DNA of 64,000 nucleotides from Bradysia coprophila (GCF_014529535.1 NC_050738.1:930001-994000); one strand, 5' to 3'. Shown: positions 23,443 through 36,500, counted from the stretch's first letter. Notes: generated by a model not told the origin, from the sequence alone. Numbers and translations: made by a program.

Positions 23443-23914
23443 AATTGAAAAAGAATTTCCAGAGAAATGCATTGTGGTGGAGAATGTAAAAATATTTTAT
23501 TGAAATGAAACTCGTAGGTCGCATTCTTAACGTGCTTTGCGAAATTCATTGTCTATACTGTACCTTTAGGAGTTAGAGTGTTAAGTGTGTCGGTTGAGCG
23601 AACAGTTAGTTCATGGTGTCCATGTCCATGGGAGATGTAGAGGTTGTCTTGAGTGATTTGATTAGCTTTAAAAATACAGATTAACCTTTTAGAATCGGTT
23701 AGCGTAACGCAACATGTTCATTGAATCTATTACTTCTTCTGTTCAATGTAGCGTTTGATAAAAAAAAACAATTTTTGTTGCTATGGAATGGTGTAAGAGC
23801 CACCGTTGTGCGATGCTTGCTTGAAATTCCATCAATACAACCAGTATCACAACACGGAAAAACTTCTGGTTTTCTTCGGGCACGGACATCTACTACTTCA
23901 TTCGTTTTAACATA

Positions 23915-24039
23915 CAGTGAACGATATCTCAAATGTCTCACTGTCAATATTTTCTGAGAATTTTATTGTGTCATCGCAAATTCACAATGACATTCTCTGA
24001 AAAAAAATGACAGTGAGACATTTGAGATGTCGTTCACTG
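23915..24039. mobile_element. Mariner-like MITE with TA duplication
   Basis: CAGTGAACGATATCTCAAAT ends on the left are mirrored on the right by ATTTGAGATGTCGTTCACTG. TA sits at both borders (23913-23914 and 24040-24041). Arms are about 33 bp. Non-coding, 125 bp. Confidence 0.88.
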
Positions 24040-24359
24040 TACATTTTCCTATAAAAAAAGAACATGAACTGAAGGCCTGATTAAGTCGTTTTATCGATAA
24101 CAGATGATTAGTCGCCTCTAACTGACAAATTACATCCTGTTTTCGAAAAGAGTAGAGCTGATGTTAGCTTTTTAGAAGTCCGAATTTTTAACATTTTTAA
24201 CATGGTCGGAATGGCGCATTAAGCATTTGCCTATGTGTGCAACATCTTGGTCGGAAGGCGGAAAAATTACGTGAGAAAGGCGGCAATATAGGAATTTCAA
24301 TGAATAATATGAAAAAGAGCAATAGGGCTTATCGCATATCGTCAGCCCGGACCTGGCTT

Positions 24360-25636
24360 TTAACAAATAGTCGATTTTGCTTGGTGCTTGTTACATAAAG
24401 CCAAATTACGTTGGTATATTTATCGTTCGCAGGCATAATTTCAATACTGTTGCTCGTACAATCTCGTCCAGCGTGCACATTCATGCAATACAGGTAGACA
24501 TCAATCGAACCAACCAAATTTTCTATTCCGGAGAGGGATTCTTTTGAAAAACAGCCTAACGAAATCGGACGCATTTTCCAGTCGACTTTTTTATTATGTG
24601 CCTAGAAAGGTATTCGACCCTAGAAGCCAAAACCACTTTCACAAAAATTCTTCGAAGTTTGTGTGGCTGGTGAAAGGTGATCAAAAACCGAAAAATTTCA
24701 CTTTTCTTACAAAAATTTCTCCAGTTCGGCTCGTGTGTACACGTACTATTGAGCCGAATAGGGACTTATTGGGTTTAAAATTCATTGACACTGAAATATG
24801 TGCAGTTGACGTTTTCAACCGACGGCTTACACTGTTCTTACTGAAATTTCTCGAGGTACACAAAACGTACATGGTCGTGTAGGGTGTCATTGACAGGTAA
24901 TTTAATGTGCTTTTGAACCAAATAGGGTCTCATGTGGTTTGGATGCATCTATGATGAAATAGAAGTTCAAATGTTTAGGTGTACATATTTCATCGTAGAT
25001 GCATTCAAACCACATAAGACCCTATTTGGCCCAAAAGCACATTAAATTACCTGTCAAATGACACCCTACACGACCATGTACGTTTTGTGTACCTCGAGAA
25101 ATTTCAGTAAGAACAGTGTAAGTCTTCGGTTAAAAACTTCAACTGCACATATTTCAGTGTCGATGAATTTTAAACACAATATGTCCCTATTCGGCTCAAT
25201 AGTACGTGTGATTACCTTTCTAATGACACCACACACGACCCTGTACGGCTCGTGTAACTGGAGAAATTTTTGGTAAGAAAAATGAAAGTTTTCGGTTTTT
25301 GATCACCTTTCACCAGCCAGACAAACTTCGAAGAATTTTTTTGAAAGTGGTTTTGGCTTCTAGGGTCGAATACCTTTCTAGGCACATATAAAAAAGTCAA
25401 CTGGAAAATGCGTCCGATATCGGTAGGCTGTTTTTCAAAAGAATCCCTCGGAATCTTCGAAATTTCAACACTCCGCCTTCATGTTGGTAAAAAGATACCT
25501 GTTTACCCTGAAGCCCGGGCAACATATGATAGGTAACTTAATAGCAAAAATAGTCTGGAATTGTAAAACATCTCGTTTCTGATGGCATTGTGTGGACCAT
25601 GGGTATTTCTTGCACTCTGCTGACTTTGAAACTCAT
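24360..25636 (-). pseudogene. Broken tandem copy of the crystallin-like gene, split by a foldback element
   Basis: The 5' part (ATG at 25636) still reads MSFK and then RCFTIP like the intact gene, but the signal-peptide region has a deletion and a stop follows soon. The 3' part (24360-24529) retains ENLVGSIDVYLYC and, after a frameshift near 24415, a tail matching AKSTMLC as AKSTIC. Between them lies a 917-bp element with a 3-bp duplication. The upstream noncoding DNA up to about 25830 is also homologous to the flank of the intact gene, so the whole unit was duplicated. Confidence 0.85.
24533..25449. mobile_element. Long foldback element, GAGGGATTCTTTTGAA ends, copy 1
   Basis: It is a 917-bp palindrome of two arms of about 440 bp meeting near 24960. 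Ends are GAGGGATTCTTTTGAAAAAC and complement. The duplicated GGA at 24530-24532 and 25450-25452 is confirmed by comparing with the uninterrupted paralogue, where the sequence runs straight through. A second copy is 50227-50810 and a truncated one 53187-53372. It has no transposase, so it is non-autonomous; superfamily uncertain. Confidence 0.9.
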
Positions 25637-25836
25637 TTCGTTAATTTTATTTGAAATTGAAAATAGGAAATTGGTCATGCGTTGATTAAAACACTAAAAC
25701 CGTTCGTCGTTGTAGAAATGTCTCGTTTCTATGAATTGAAAAAGAATTTGCAGAAAAATATACATTGTCGGTGGTGAATGTGAAAATTGTCGTTGGAAAT
25801 AAAACTTGAAATTGTAGGTCGCATTCTTAACGTGTT

Positions 25837-26490
25837 ATACATACTGTACACCGAATGCATTGTTTATTTTGCTCTGTACACCTTTTTGAATTCCAGTTGT
25901 TTTTGTCGGCGGGGGTTTTTCCGTTGTTACACCGTAGTTCTTACAATTTAAGTTAATTAAAAACGGTAGCACCGCGAGCGCAATTAATTTGCTATTCAGT
26001 TTTCTGAAAAACTAATTTTCTTCTTTAATTTTGCTTATTGTTTCACGTGCGGTCAGCGATCGGTAAACAATGGGACATATATTCCAAACTACCATCCTCA
26101 CAACAAAATGTACAGTTTGAATACAGACAGTACAGTTACCGATTTCCTACGGTTCGCTGTGGATGGAAAAGTTTTCCAACTTTAGAATACCGGGTACGTG
26201 TTAACCGTACAATATTTTAGATATTACTCCGTCGAGACTGGTATACAAAGGAATATTATTTAGCGAAGAGAAAAAATAGTGTCTGAATTACCCAACAGAG
26301 AATCAAATCTCTTAAACTTGAAAAATGTTCTGCATTTACCAACAACGGCGGCGACTGGCTGTAGAATATGCCATTGTTGCGTTAAACAGAAGTTTTTAAT
26401 ATTGAGATGAGGTTAACTAGAGGTGTATGAGTTAGGAGGGGGAAACTATGCGAGCAAATACTGGGACAAGTGCAATTTGCTATTAGTACC
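25837..26490. other. Intergenic between the pseudogene and the minisatellite
   Basis: AT-rich, no gene recognised. Confidence 0.4.
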
Positions 26491-27160
26491 AATAGATGCC
26501 AATAGACTCCAATGACGTCAATAGACTCCAATGACGTCAATAGACTCCAATGACGTCAATAGACTCCAATGACGTCAATAGACTCCAATGACGTCAATAG
26601 ACTCCAATGACGTCAATAGACTCCAATGACGTCAATAGACTCCAATGACGTCAATAGACTCCAATGACGTCAATAGACTCCAATGACGTCAATAGACTCC
26701 AATGACGTCAATAGACTCCAATGACGTCAATAGACTCCAATGACGTCAATAGACTCCAATGACGTCAATAGACTCCAATGACGTCAATAGACTCCAATGA
26801 CGTCAATAGACTCCAATGACGTCAATAGACTCCAATGACGTCAATAGACTCCAATGACGTCAATAGACTCCAATGACGTCAATAGACTCCAATGACGTCA
26901 ATAGACTCCAATGACGTCAATAGACTCCAATGACGTCAATAGACTCCAATGACGTCAATAGACTCCAATGACGTCAATAGACTCCAATGACGTCAATAGA
27001 CTCCAATGACGTCAATAGACTCCAATGACGTCAATAGACTCCAATGACGTCAATAGACTCCAATGACGTCAATAGACTCCAATGACGTCAATAGACTCCA
27101 ATGACGTCAATAGACTCCAATGACGTCAATAGACTCCAATGACGTCAATAGACACCAATA
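26491..27160 (+). repeat. 19-bp minisatellite with 34 TGACGTCA palindromes
   Basis: The unit AATAGACTCCAATGACGTC repeats with a strict 19-bp period. The first TGACGTCA is at 26513 and the last at 27140, 627 bp or exactly 33 periods apart. Interior copies read as identical. Degenerate units with CCAATAG words border both sides. TGACGTCA is the consensus cAMP response element bound by CREB/ATF factors. Confidence 0.97.
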
Positions 27161-27231
27161 ACACCAAAAGGCACAAATAGACGCCAATCGACACCAATCG
27201 TTACCATTAGAAGGAAATTGCACTGCAATAC

Positions 27232-27373
27232 ATACTTAGTCTTGATTTCCACTTACGAAAAAAGCACTCCGTTTTCTCTCCGTTTACACTTTAAGCAACA
27301 GAAAGGAGGCGAAGTTTAGCTAAACGAAGGCAAAATGGAGTTGTTATTTGTAAGTTGAAATCAAGCCTAATAC
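27232..27373. mobile_element. Short MITE-like inverted repeat at the edge of the minisatellite
   Basis: AGTCTTGATTTCCACTTAC is mirrored by GTAAGTTGAAATCAAG-type sequence at the right. It separates the main 19-bp array from related CCAATAG-rich sequence at 27374-27425, so it probably inserted into the repeat field. Confidence 0.6.
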
Positions 27374-27435
27374 TCACCAATATAGACTGACACCAATAGC
27401 CGTCAATAATTACCAATAGATCATCTTCAAGGCCG

Positions 27436-27492
27436 TTTGAAATGCCATCCACGTCAAGAAATGCCATACACGTCAAGAAATGCCATCCACAT
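27436..27492 (+). repeat. Second 19-bp tandem repeat (AAATGCCATCCACGTCAAG)
   Basis: Three copies of a 19-bp unit, different in sequence from the CRE array but with the same period and a shared ACGTCAA core. Confidence 0.8.
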
Positions 27493-30400
27493 TTAAAAAA
27501 ATCTCATACCAATGAAAGAATGAACGAAAAATTTAACGAAACTTAAGTGAGGTTACGTCTAAAAGTACTGTAACTTGTAGATCTATAGACGCCAATTGTT
27601 GCCACTGAAAGTAGGTGGGACAAGATTTGCTCGCGTTAGGAGGCATACGAGTTATTAGTCCTTACTTCCTTTCTTCGTTTAATTAATTAAGTTCATAAAA
27701 TCATCCATCATCATAACTAGACAAATGAAATCTGCCCAGCAATCGGACATTTTTACGTTAATAAAAAAAAGAGCGGGGATGTCTCTAGGAAAGAGGAAAA
27801 AACTTTTTACATTAAAATAATTAAGTTCTCTTTAGCAGTTTTTAATAATACGAAAATGACATGAACAAATTCATTGCCCACAAATTTCGTACGGAAAGTT
27901 TCATTTTAATACGTTTAGACGAGAGCACGCCTAGACATGGCACACACAAAAAAAAACACACACATCCCGTTCGAGAACGTCGTACATAACACACCAATGT
28001 GATTTCTAAACCGCCCTCGCTACCGCCCCACATCTCTGTGCTAAATAATATATTTCCACATAAATCATTCTACGGTAAATGTACCAAGTGGGAATCACTT
28101 TTGCAGAGAGCTTCATAGGCTTGCTATTATATTTTAACTACTTCATTTACATTTACTTAATCACATACAGATGTTTAAACCATGGCATAAGCAAAGGTTA
28201 TGGAAAAATTATGGAAAATACTTTAAATGCCATTGTCAACTGAGTGAAGGAGTGCAACCAGTATCAGTCACGCTGTGTTGTTCATTTCATTTCATTGAAC
28301 TTTTGCATAAAATTGTTTTTATAGAAAGAATTCCTTTTTCCTACTGAATCAGTGATGGAGCGCATCCTGCTTCAATAAGAAAGAGTAGCTCCATTGTCCA
28401 ATACAATGACTACCATTCAGTCCCAGACGTTTCCTCACCTCTCATGACGCCTGGGTGTCAGTTAGCGCTACTATATGTCAGGTTAATTCATTTTACTCGT
28501 TTTCAACATAAATTCTCATGCGTACATTTCAATATGCATACATACCGTCAGACATGTATCCAGCATTTTCGTACAGCAAACTTTGAGAAAACATTTTTTT
28601 AAGTTTTCCACTTTTCATTTGAGTTTTGAAATTATCCAAAATTAATTTAAATCTCACGAGAATCCGTACACATAACGAGGTTTCACGTTTTCAGGTTTTG
28701 TATGTGGATGTTGTTTTGTGGGGTTATTAAGTATTTATGTGTAATAACAATGTTATTGTACAAGTTTCGTCATCACACAACTTTCTGCACAAACTTAACA
28801 TTCACCTTTGCCTACTATTTTCATTTTCGTTAAAAAGAATTGAAGAAAATAACATGGAACAATGTGGCATTTTGTTATATCTGCCCCATGCAAAAGTTGG
28901 CCATTACATAGCAATTTGTCGCTTGCGAAAATACACCATTACATGTGGAGTATTTTTAGTTCATTTTTTTCATTTTCCTATGTGCAAATCATCTTTCAGT
29001 GTAGTAAACCAGACTACATTGGATGCTGCTACGTACTTCTTTTCTTCGGGAACAAATCTGTGACACTTGCAAACTCACTAGTGGGATTTTGAGTAACTTG
29101 TTTAGGCAAGTGTAGCTGTAAACTTCGCACTCGGATCGGATTCCCAAACTCTACACTTGCCGAAAAGACAGTTACCGAAGCGAGAAAACATTTGTGGGTT
29201 TGCTTCTATCACAAAATTGTTACCTCATGTAATGAATTACTATCGCAATATGCAATTGTAACTTGCTATTACATCTTAAAAATTCCACAAAAATTAGGTT
29301 ATAACTGTCACGTGACATTAACAGTGAAATATTTATATATTTTACTTGAACAGACGCCAGAGTCTACAATCATTCGCTCTTAAAATTGTCTTCCGTATAT
29401 TTCCAAAAGAGAACATACAAAATAACCTGGGTGTAAAAAGTGAAGACATTGTTTTATGAAAAATACGTATGCCACGTATTCCACCAGCTACGCCACAAAT
29501 GCATAAAACATATTCAGTCCCTGCACATGAGTTTTATCGATTGATTTAGAGCTTACGTGCATTAATATCAAAGTAGAAGAGTTGTTCAATTTTAGAAAGA
29601 TTACCACGCTAGTATTCATGGTATAGAAATCACGTCAAGTACTTCAAATGATACAAACATTACAGCCACTGAACAACTTGAAAAGTTCGTGAACTTGGGA
29701 AATTTCCGTAAGAAATCAAATCATTAAGGGTGCAAATTCAATTTTTTTTGGATTGATCTGCTCAAGAAAACTCTGTTCTTAGGTTGAAAATGCCTCTTGT
29801 TACCTACGGTGGAACGTATTTCCGCTTTGACTTGGTTTTTCTAAACGCCTGACCTTTCTGTTACACACAGAATAGCCTAAAATATCTTTTACAATAAAAA
29901 TTAGGCCCCACCTTTTTGGCAACATTACTAAAGCGAATATCTCCGATATCTCAGAAACTACCCGATTCCTATAAACTCTGCAGAAATACGCACAAATAGC
30001 TGCTTTTAACATATCAAATGAAAGGTATTGACGAATAGAACAAAGTTGCTGAACATTGTTTTTGTGTGCAACGTGGGATTGTTGGGAGGGTGCAAAGTCA
30101 GGATAAGTGAATACCGTCAGGTTTCCTGATATGGGACTAGTTGTGGAGTTTCCTGATATGGGACTAGTTGGGGTTTCCACTTTACATTACAATCACTCTT
30201 TTTAACAAATAAAAATCTAGATTCTTTAATTTCGAAATTAAGTTTCGAGTTGTGTGTGTGTGTATCTAATAAAAAAATCGAAATTTAAAAATCTATTCTT
30301 TCATTGAAACACAGAAACAGTTTCAGATACCCTGACCTCAGCTTAATTTCAACTAATTCTTAAATTCGCAAGTTCATATTAGGACAGAATGTATGTAATA

Positions 30401-31229
30401 AATGAATCATTGCATGGTGCAAGTACCAAGACGGCTCCGCTCATTCCAAGTTGTTTCCTTCTATCTAAATGAAAGTCCTGCGATAAAACATTTCTTATGT
30501 GCAATTGACTTTTAATTTGCAAGTTATAGGTTGACTAAGTAAAAAACTCAATCCATCTAGTGTAGATGCTAAGAAAACATTGTGTTTGAGTTGTGTGTTG
30601 TGTATGCATGTGATAATAAGTTCATATCACTTGTTCAAATAAGCTTTCCGTTGAATAATCTATTTTTGATGGTTGTTGGCGACCTTCAAGGAAGACATAG
30701 TGCGAGACATTCGAAGAAATTTAATGAGTAAATAGCACGTGTAGGTAGGCTAGGCAGTGCAGTGGCTTATAAAAATTGTATACCTAGATGCAAGTACACA
30801 CTCAATTTCACCTGAAAGGAGTCTAAACAAGGTAACAAGGTGAATTCATAAAACATGTCATGCTCTGAGAGGGGAAGGGGATTCTGGATTAGTGTGACAG
30901 TCCATGCAATTTTTTGTTTAGTTTTCATACATTTTTTTTGAGACACGCGGAAGAGAAGGGTCTGAAAAACGTCGTGTTGTCATAATATAAACAGATCAGA
31001 TCAGCTGCAGCACAACAATTTAAGTCAAGAAGCGAGATATGATATGAAGATGGAAATATTAACACCTGCTTTCAGAAGCGGATTCTACGTCTCAGTCTAC
31101 AGAATCTTTAATAAACGTTATTATGTCAACAGGTACATCCAAAACACACTGTGTTAACTTAGTATATTAACTAGTATTTATGAAATTCGATAAAAATAGT
31201 TCATTTTCAAACAGAAACTTTCGACTCGT
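27493..31229. other. Long intergenic stretch, no gene recognised
   Basis: AT-rich. Contains an imperfect hairpin at about 29092-29175 (GGCAAGTGTAG versus CTACACTTGCC) and a 27-bp tandem duplication TTTCCTGATATGGGACTAGT... at 30120-30175. The latter inflates a minus-strand open frame of 126 codons, 29800-30180, that otherwise looks non-coding. Confidence 0.45.
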
Positions 31230-31237
31230 TATAAAAG
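31230..31237 (+). promoter_or_regulatory. TATA box of the C-type lectin gene
   Basis: TATAAAAG, with an initiator-like TCAGTTACTT at 31261 about 30 bp further on and the ATG at 31316. This is a textbook insect core promoter spacing. Confidence 0.75.
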
Positions 31238-31315
31238 CCGTCGAAAATCGTGTGGCAAATTCAGTTACTTCAGCTTTTCTAATTCGAACAAGTGAATATT
31301 AAAACAGTGGAAAAA

Positions 31316-32090
31316 ATGTTGCTTAAAGCAATCTTAATAGCTGCTTGCCTGATCCAAACATTGTCTCTTGCTGCAGCAATGGATGATGATGGGTTTGATA
31401 TTGCAGCAACTCCAGGTAGATAGTGTTCGTAAAGACTGTGCTTGTTACTCAAAATACTTACATTTATTCAACGGTATAATATGTTACGGTTGCCCATTTT
31501 GAACTGATCTGGTATTTTGGACCATTCAAGTATTTTACAATATTGACAATATTGTGTGTAGATTTTGTTGTATAAATCACACTATGTCTTTTCAGCTCAA
31601 ATGGCCACGATGCCAAGAAGTGATATTATCAATGGAAAACGCTTCGTTTTTGTCAGTTTTCTTACGGTACATTTTAGTCGAGATTGTGGTTGTTCGATTA
31701 TCCGTTTGAATTTTCGTACGAATTTTCCAGGCTAACTGGTACAGGGCGGCACATATTTGCAAGTACAATAACATGGAGCTTGCTGCTGTAAACAATGTTG
31801 AGGAGCAAAATGCAATCGCCAAACTTGCCGGAACCGTTGGTGGTTATAGCAGTGAATTCTATGTGGGAGGCAACGACCTGGGACTTCAGAAAAACTGGTA
31901 TTGGTTGGCCACAGGAAAACCAATAAGTTACACGAACTGGAGCGCGGGTGAACCAAACAATTTCCGTGGTGAAAACGAACGGTGCGTGGTCATTCTAAAG
32001 TGGAACAAATACTTATGGAATGACACTATATGTGACTCTCGTCAATTGTATTTTGTCTGCGAAGAGCGCGCAATCACAGCTTCTGGCTAA
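31316..32090 (+). CDS. Secreted single-domain C-type lectin, mannose-type (EPN)
   Basis: Exons 31316-31415, 31596-31666 and 31731-32090 join in phase to 176 residues. Residues 1-20 or so are a signal peptide (LLKAILIAACLIQTLSLAAA). The lectin domain begins around INGKRFVFV, followed by NWYRAAHICK. It carries the ligand motif EPN (in SAGEPNNFRG) and WND (in KYLWNDTIC), the two calcium/sugar contacts, plus the four cysteines of a short-form domain ending in YFVCEE. EPN predicts mannose-type sugar binding. Such proteins are secreted into insect haemolymph, gut or saliva and act in microbe recognition or similar adhesion. Introns are short (64 and 180 bp). Expression presumably starts from the strong TATA box upstream. 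No relative lies nearby. Confidence 0.93.
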
Positions 32091-32559
32091 GTGAAAATTG
32101 TCGGGATCGTGAATGAAAAATGAATTTACTGAGAAGATTCAACGTTTTTCGTTTAAATTAGTATGTACTGATTGGCAACGGCTGGTTCATTAACAAATTT
32201 TCCGTGAAACTAAATGTCTCCCATTGGTCATACAAAAAAAACGCAAGATTCATCTGCAGTCCTACTCATGACTACGTTTGAACAGTTCAGTGGATACTTT
32301 CTACGTTGAAAGTAAACCAAAGATAATTTGGATGAACAAAACTTCTTGATCAGCTCAGATGTCAGATATCGAAAGTAAACTCTTTGATTAGAACCTTGAA
32401 TTTTCCTGTTCAATACTCTTCCATTATTTTCCCTTCAAAATTGAGCTATTAAGCCTGTTGCGCTGATTAGGGGTGATCTATTAAGTATGCCACTCTCAGG
32501 CGCTTACATGGAAACACGTTGTAATCAAATAAATCCGTTAGCAGTCTACGATAATGTCG
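32091..32559. other. 3' flank of the lectin gene
   Basis: Presumed 3'UTR and intergenic DNA; no canonical AATAAA was found close to the stop and no further gene was seen. Confidence 0.4.
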
Positions 32560-32937
32560 CACTGACAAAAAAGAGTTGACAATCTTACCTGTTGCAGGTA
32601 ACTTTGTCTCCAGGTAACCTGCAATAGCTGCCACAGCTGCAGGTTCCCATATGAAAAATACAGCTGAATCAGATAATAGTTATTTGTGTATCTGTTTTGG
32701 ACGATTGTTTTTAGGCAATTTTGCTTGTTGTAGCCCGAACGAAGTGAGGGCTACATGCGAAAGTGCCTAAAATCAATCGTCCAAAACAGATACTCAAAAA
32801 ATTTTTCATGTAAGGGATCGAAAACCTGAGAAAAATATCGAAACTCCCTCATTTTCGGCCCCGACACATGAAAAATACATTACCTGGAGACAAAGTTACC
32901 TGCAACAGGTAAGATTTTCAACACTTTTTTGCCAGTG
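32560..32937. mobile_element. Foldback element, CACTGACAAAAAAG ends, copy 1
   Basis: The left arm has TTACCTGTTGCAGGTAACTT then TGTCTCCAGGTAA; the right arm is the complement ending in TTTTTTGCCAGTG. An inner hairpin (GTATCTGTTTTGGACGATTG and complement) has the GC-rich loop region AGCCCGAACGAAGTGAGGGC. One end of a second copy is at 42718-42830. Confidence 0.8.
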
Positions 32938-35900
32938 CGAAATCTTACCGTCGCGTCGGTGAGTTAAAGACTGAAAAATCGACTTTGTCAAAAATTTTAC
33001 ATTAGAAATATTTTCGGTTGTGGTTTTTACACCTGAGACTGACAAAAATCACCAGCAAAGTCTCATGTACACGACAGGTCGAAAAAAATGTTTTAAGCTT
33101 GCCGTGGGAAGAATTTCTCGGGTTTGATAAAATCAAAAATATTTAATTTCTAGATGTTTAACCGCTTCGTCTACGATTGCACTCAAATACTTTTTTACTA
33201 TTTTTTAAACCTTTAAAGCAGATTTGAATAAGCTATCTCTCCTACAGATCGCAAGACTCGATTTTCGAATAGTGAATGCTTTAAACACAATATTTGGTAA
33301 ATTTCTTTGGCAATATTCGAAAGATTGGAGTTTCCAACTGGGTTACTCATCTCATACTTAGAATACCTTAATGGACGAGTGTACGTAATTTTACATCATT
33401 CACTGAACCGGTAAAGTTCTGCGAAGTTTCTGCGAAATTTAAATCATTTACTCGGATACCCACTGCATTGTTTGGTAATGAGGAACTAAAAAATTCATTT
33501 CCCCGAAGAAAAAAAAAAGTTGGTAATTACTTTCAGAACGAAGAAATATTTAATCTAATTCCAACAACTTTGCCGGTACTATGCCACGGACGATAATATG
33601 CCTCTTAAAAGCATTATAAAAATTTATTGCCGAAAAAAAAAACATTTTTGTTATTTCGCTAATAATTTCTGATAAAATATTCAGTGTAGCTATCGGCAGT
33701 ATAATGAGGAAAATTTGCTATTAAAACTTTCCATATATCGCATTGTTGCTGCATTGAAACGTTGCATATGTGCCGGTTATTATTTTTTCCGTCTTTTTTT
33801 TCGGTAAATAGAGGAAAATGTTTATGCAACCAACAATTTTAAGAATTTATTTCACTGGAAGAACAACAAACGTATAGGAGATGATAATTTGCCTCGTTCG
33901 CAGCTTGCAAAATTTCGTTTTATAATACGGAGGGAAAAAAAAAGTTCGACTAAAGCAAATAGTTATCGAGAAGGAAAAGTTTTTACTTCATTTTTCTCGC
34001 TTAGTTGCTACACGGCACCCAATGCATGCAAGCTTTATTTATGCATAATTAGCGGTTTCATTGACTTTGTGTTCGCATTCGTTCAAGGTGAATGAATTTG
34101 TTTGTTTTAGACACATCATCTATATTCAACATTTGTCTTATCACAAACATATTGTCGAATCTGTTACTTCTTTTGATGTACGTGGTTCGAAAAATTGAAG
34201 GAAAATCTATTACTTCATCGGATTGAAAAATACACTTTTACTATAAAAGCACACATTATCGAGAGGTCATACCTCATTTTTACTGTAGTATTCGATAACA
34301 AATGATATACCCGAGGATCTCCAATAAGTTCATCGTTGTGGAAAATCTGTTATTATTATTGAAATTTCTTTCATTCATAAATTGCGGTTGATACGGGCAA
34401 TTTACTCTCTGGCAAAATAATTTTGTGTGTGGCGTGTATATTGCAGTTATTTTCAAATGCATGCAATTGGGTTTATTACTCAGCAGCAAAAAGTGCATTT
34501 AAAAAGTTAAATGGTCAGAAAGAAGCCCTACCACTAGATGGATATAAGGCAGGCGTGTGGTTAAATTGGGATCATTTAAAGGTTTTAAAATTTTTTTTAT
34601 CAAGTTTCACATACAACTGTATACCAAGTTAGATATGTTTCCATTTTAATATTCACCAAATTCTCAGAGCACACATTCAACTTTTGTAATTTAGAAAAGC
34701 AGTCGGATATATACTTTTCGTGTGATACCGAGACTATAAAACTTGATTGTACTTACGTTCTCTAATTATATTTTTACGACATTATCTTACCTGGGTGGAA
34801 ATAGTTAGGGTAAAATTATACCTTTTTGTTCTTTTTGCTGTTGGCTGACCCAAATAAATGCGGATAAAGTTACCTCATTAATGGACACCTAATTCAACAG
34901 TCTGATGTAGTCAAATGGCAGTAAACTACTTCCTAAAACAACATCACTTCACTGCCAGAATTACTGCTGGAAACAGGTCGGATTTGGCCTGAAGCGAGCG
35001 GTCGGATTTGGCCTGAACCGAGCCAGGAAATAGGAATATCTGGATTAGTTCAGGTCAGGTTCAGGATCAGTCTATATAATACGTTCAGCACAGATTCGGT
35101 TCAGGTTAACCAACTTTCAGGTTGTCCCGAACCCGGTACGAACCTCCGAAACCTGAATCGATAAATTTCGGGTAAAGGTTCTCTAAACTCGTCTACTTTT
35201 AGTCATCTAGAATAAGCCGCCAAATTTCATAAAATTATAATTGGAAAGGGTGTCTAATAACGTCAAGCCTCTCCAAAAAGTCCAATCATCTGTTATCAAA
35301 AGCAACAATAAAAGTAAGTGATCTTGCATGAGCCACTCAACAAAACGAGATAACCGATTCAAAGGTTATGTCACGGTACGCTTGCCGTTTCTAAAATGTT
35401 CGCATTTTAAATTTGAATATGGAAGACTTCGACCAAGTGCAAACATGTGTAGGTGATTCAAATGATGGTTGGCCGCAATTACACACGTCTGCAAAACTAT
35501 TACACCGCTTCAGATTTATGTTTTGCATCATTAACGAATGCAAATTCCAAATGTTTCTCTGTGGATACAACTAAATCACAAAGGACATTCAGCCGGTAAC
35601 ATTCAACCACTTTGATATTAAATAACAATGTAATGAGATGCTAAAACATTGTTTTGTAGCGAAACATTGTTATGCAGACTGTGCATGTTCCAACTTATCT
35701 GTATTCAATCGATATTATCCGAAGGAAATCAAGTGCAAGTCAGTGATTTTATCAATTCATCTGTTAGCGACATCGACAACAAAAATAGGCGATGAGCTAT
35801 GGTTAGTTAATTTTGCATAGTAAAACTGTTGAAGTAATAGATTTTACGTAGGTGAACCTTTCAGCAACAGAAGTGAAAGACCTGATTGTTATGTTATTGG

Positions 35901-36500
35901 GTTCGATTCAGTTAAGTTTTACCAATCGAAAATGATCTTGATTTTGAATAAATGATAGGTGGAAGTGATCAATTTCGGTTGTTCCACAGCACTGCTCCTA
36001 GCATTGAAAACTGAATTTACAAGTGTCAAATTTGGAGGCTTTGATGATAGGAGCTATCGCTTAGGATTCTATGTTCATGCTAGAAGCAGTGATGTGGTTG
36101 TTATCTTACAAAAACTGAAACCGCCAAACTAATGGTATATACCGACGACGCGACACGACGGCGAGATTTGTGCACTGCCAAACATAAATTATTTCTTAAT
36201 GATCAAAGAGTGATAATTGCTAGAGCATTTTGCATCCAATACGATGATAGGTGTGCATGCCCTTCAACATACCCATTCGGAGTCTTATCTCAATTTTTGA
36301 TTAGAATTTTGTCAATGCGAAGTATAAAAAAACTTAAAACTGATGAACGTTGCCGATTTATACTGCGCGTAAAATTACTTTAAGTGCATCGTTAAATCTT
36401 TTCGGTTTAATCGAGCCTTAAAATTGTACCAAGCTACGATAGCTACCGAAAAAAACAGACCAATAAAAGTCTATCGAAAGAAATTAATCAATCGAAATCC
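32938..36500. other. Long intergenic stretch, no gene recognised
   Basis: AT-rich. A 27-bp GTCGGATTTGGCCTGAA tandem duplication lies at about 34977-35025. No splice-linked exons or signal peptides recognised. Confidence 0.45.
35991..36085 (+). repeat. Dispersed repeat, copy 2
   Basis: GCACTGCTCCTAGCATTGAA, then AAGTGTCAAATTTGGAGGCT and the GAGCTATCGCTTAGGATT stretch match copies at 1262 and 56203. Confidence 0.6.

Noticed and set aside
24544-25400. Several 60-110 codon open frames on both strands
   Set aside because: They are mirror images produced by the arms of the foldback element 24533-25449.
26491-27160. CRISPR array
   Set aside because: The 19-bp units are contiguous with no unique spacers, in a eukaryotic genome; it is a minisatellite.
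29800-30180. Minus-strand open frame of 126 codons
   Set aside because: Its N-terminus is a tandem DNA duplication (TSPISGNS-type repeat), no signal peptide, motif or splice context was seen, and composition looks non-coding.
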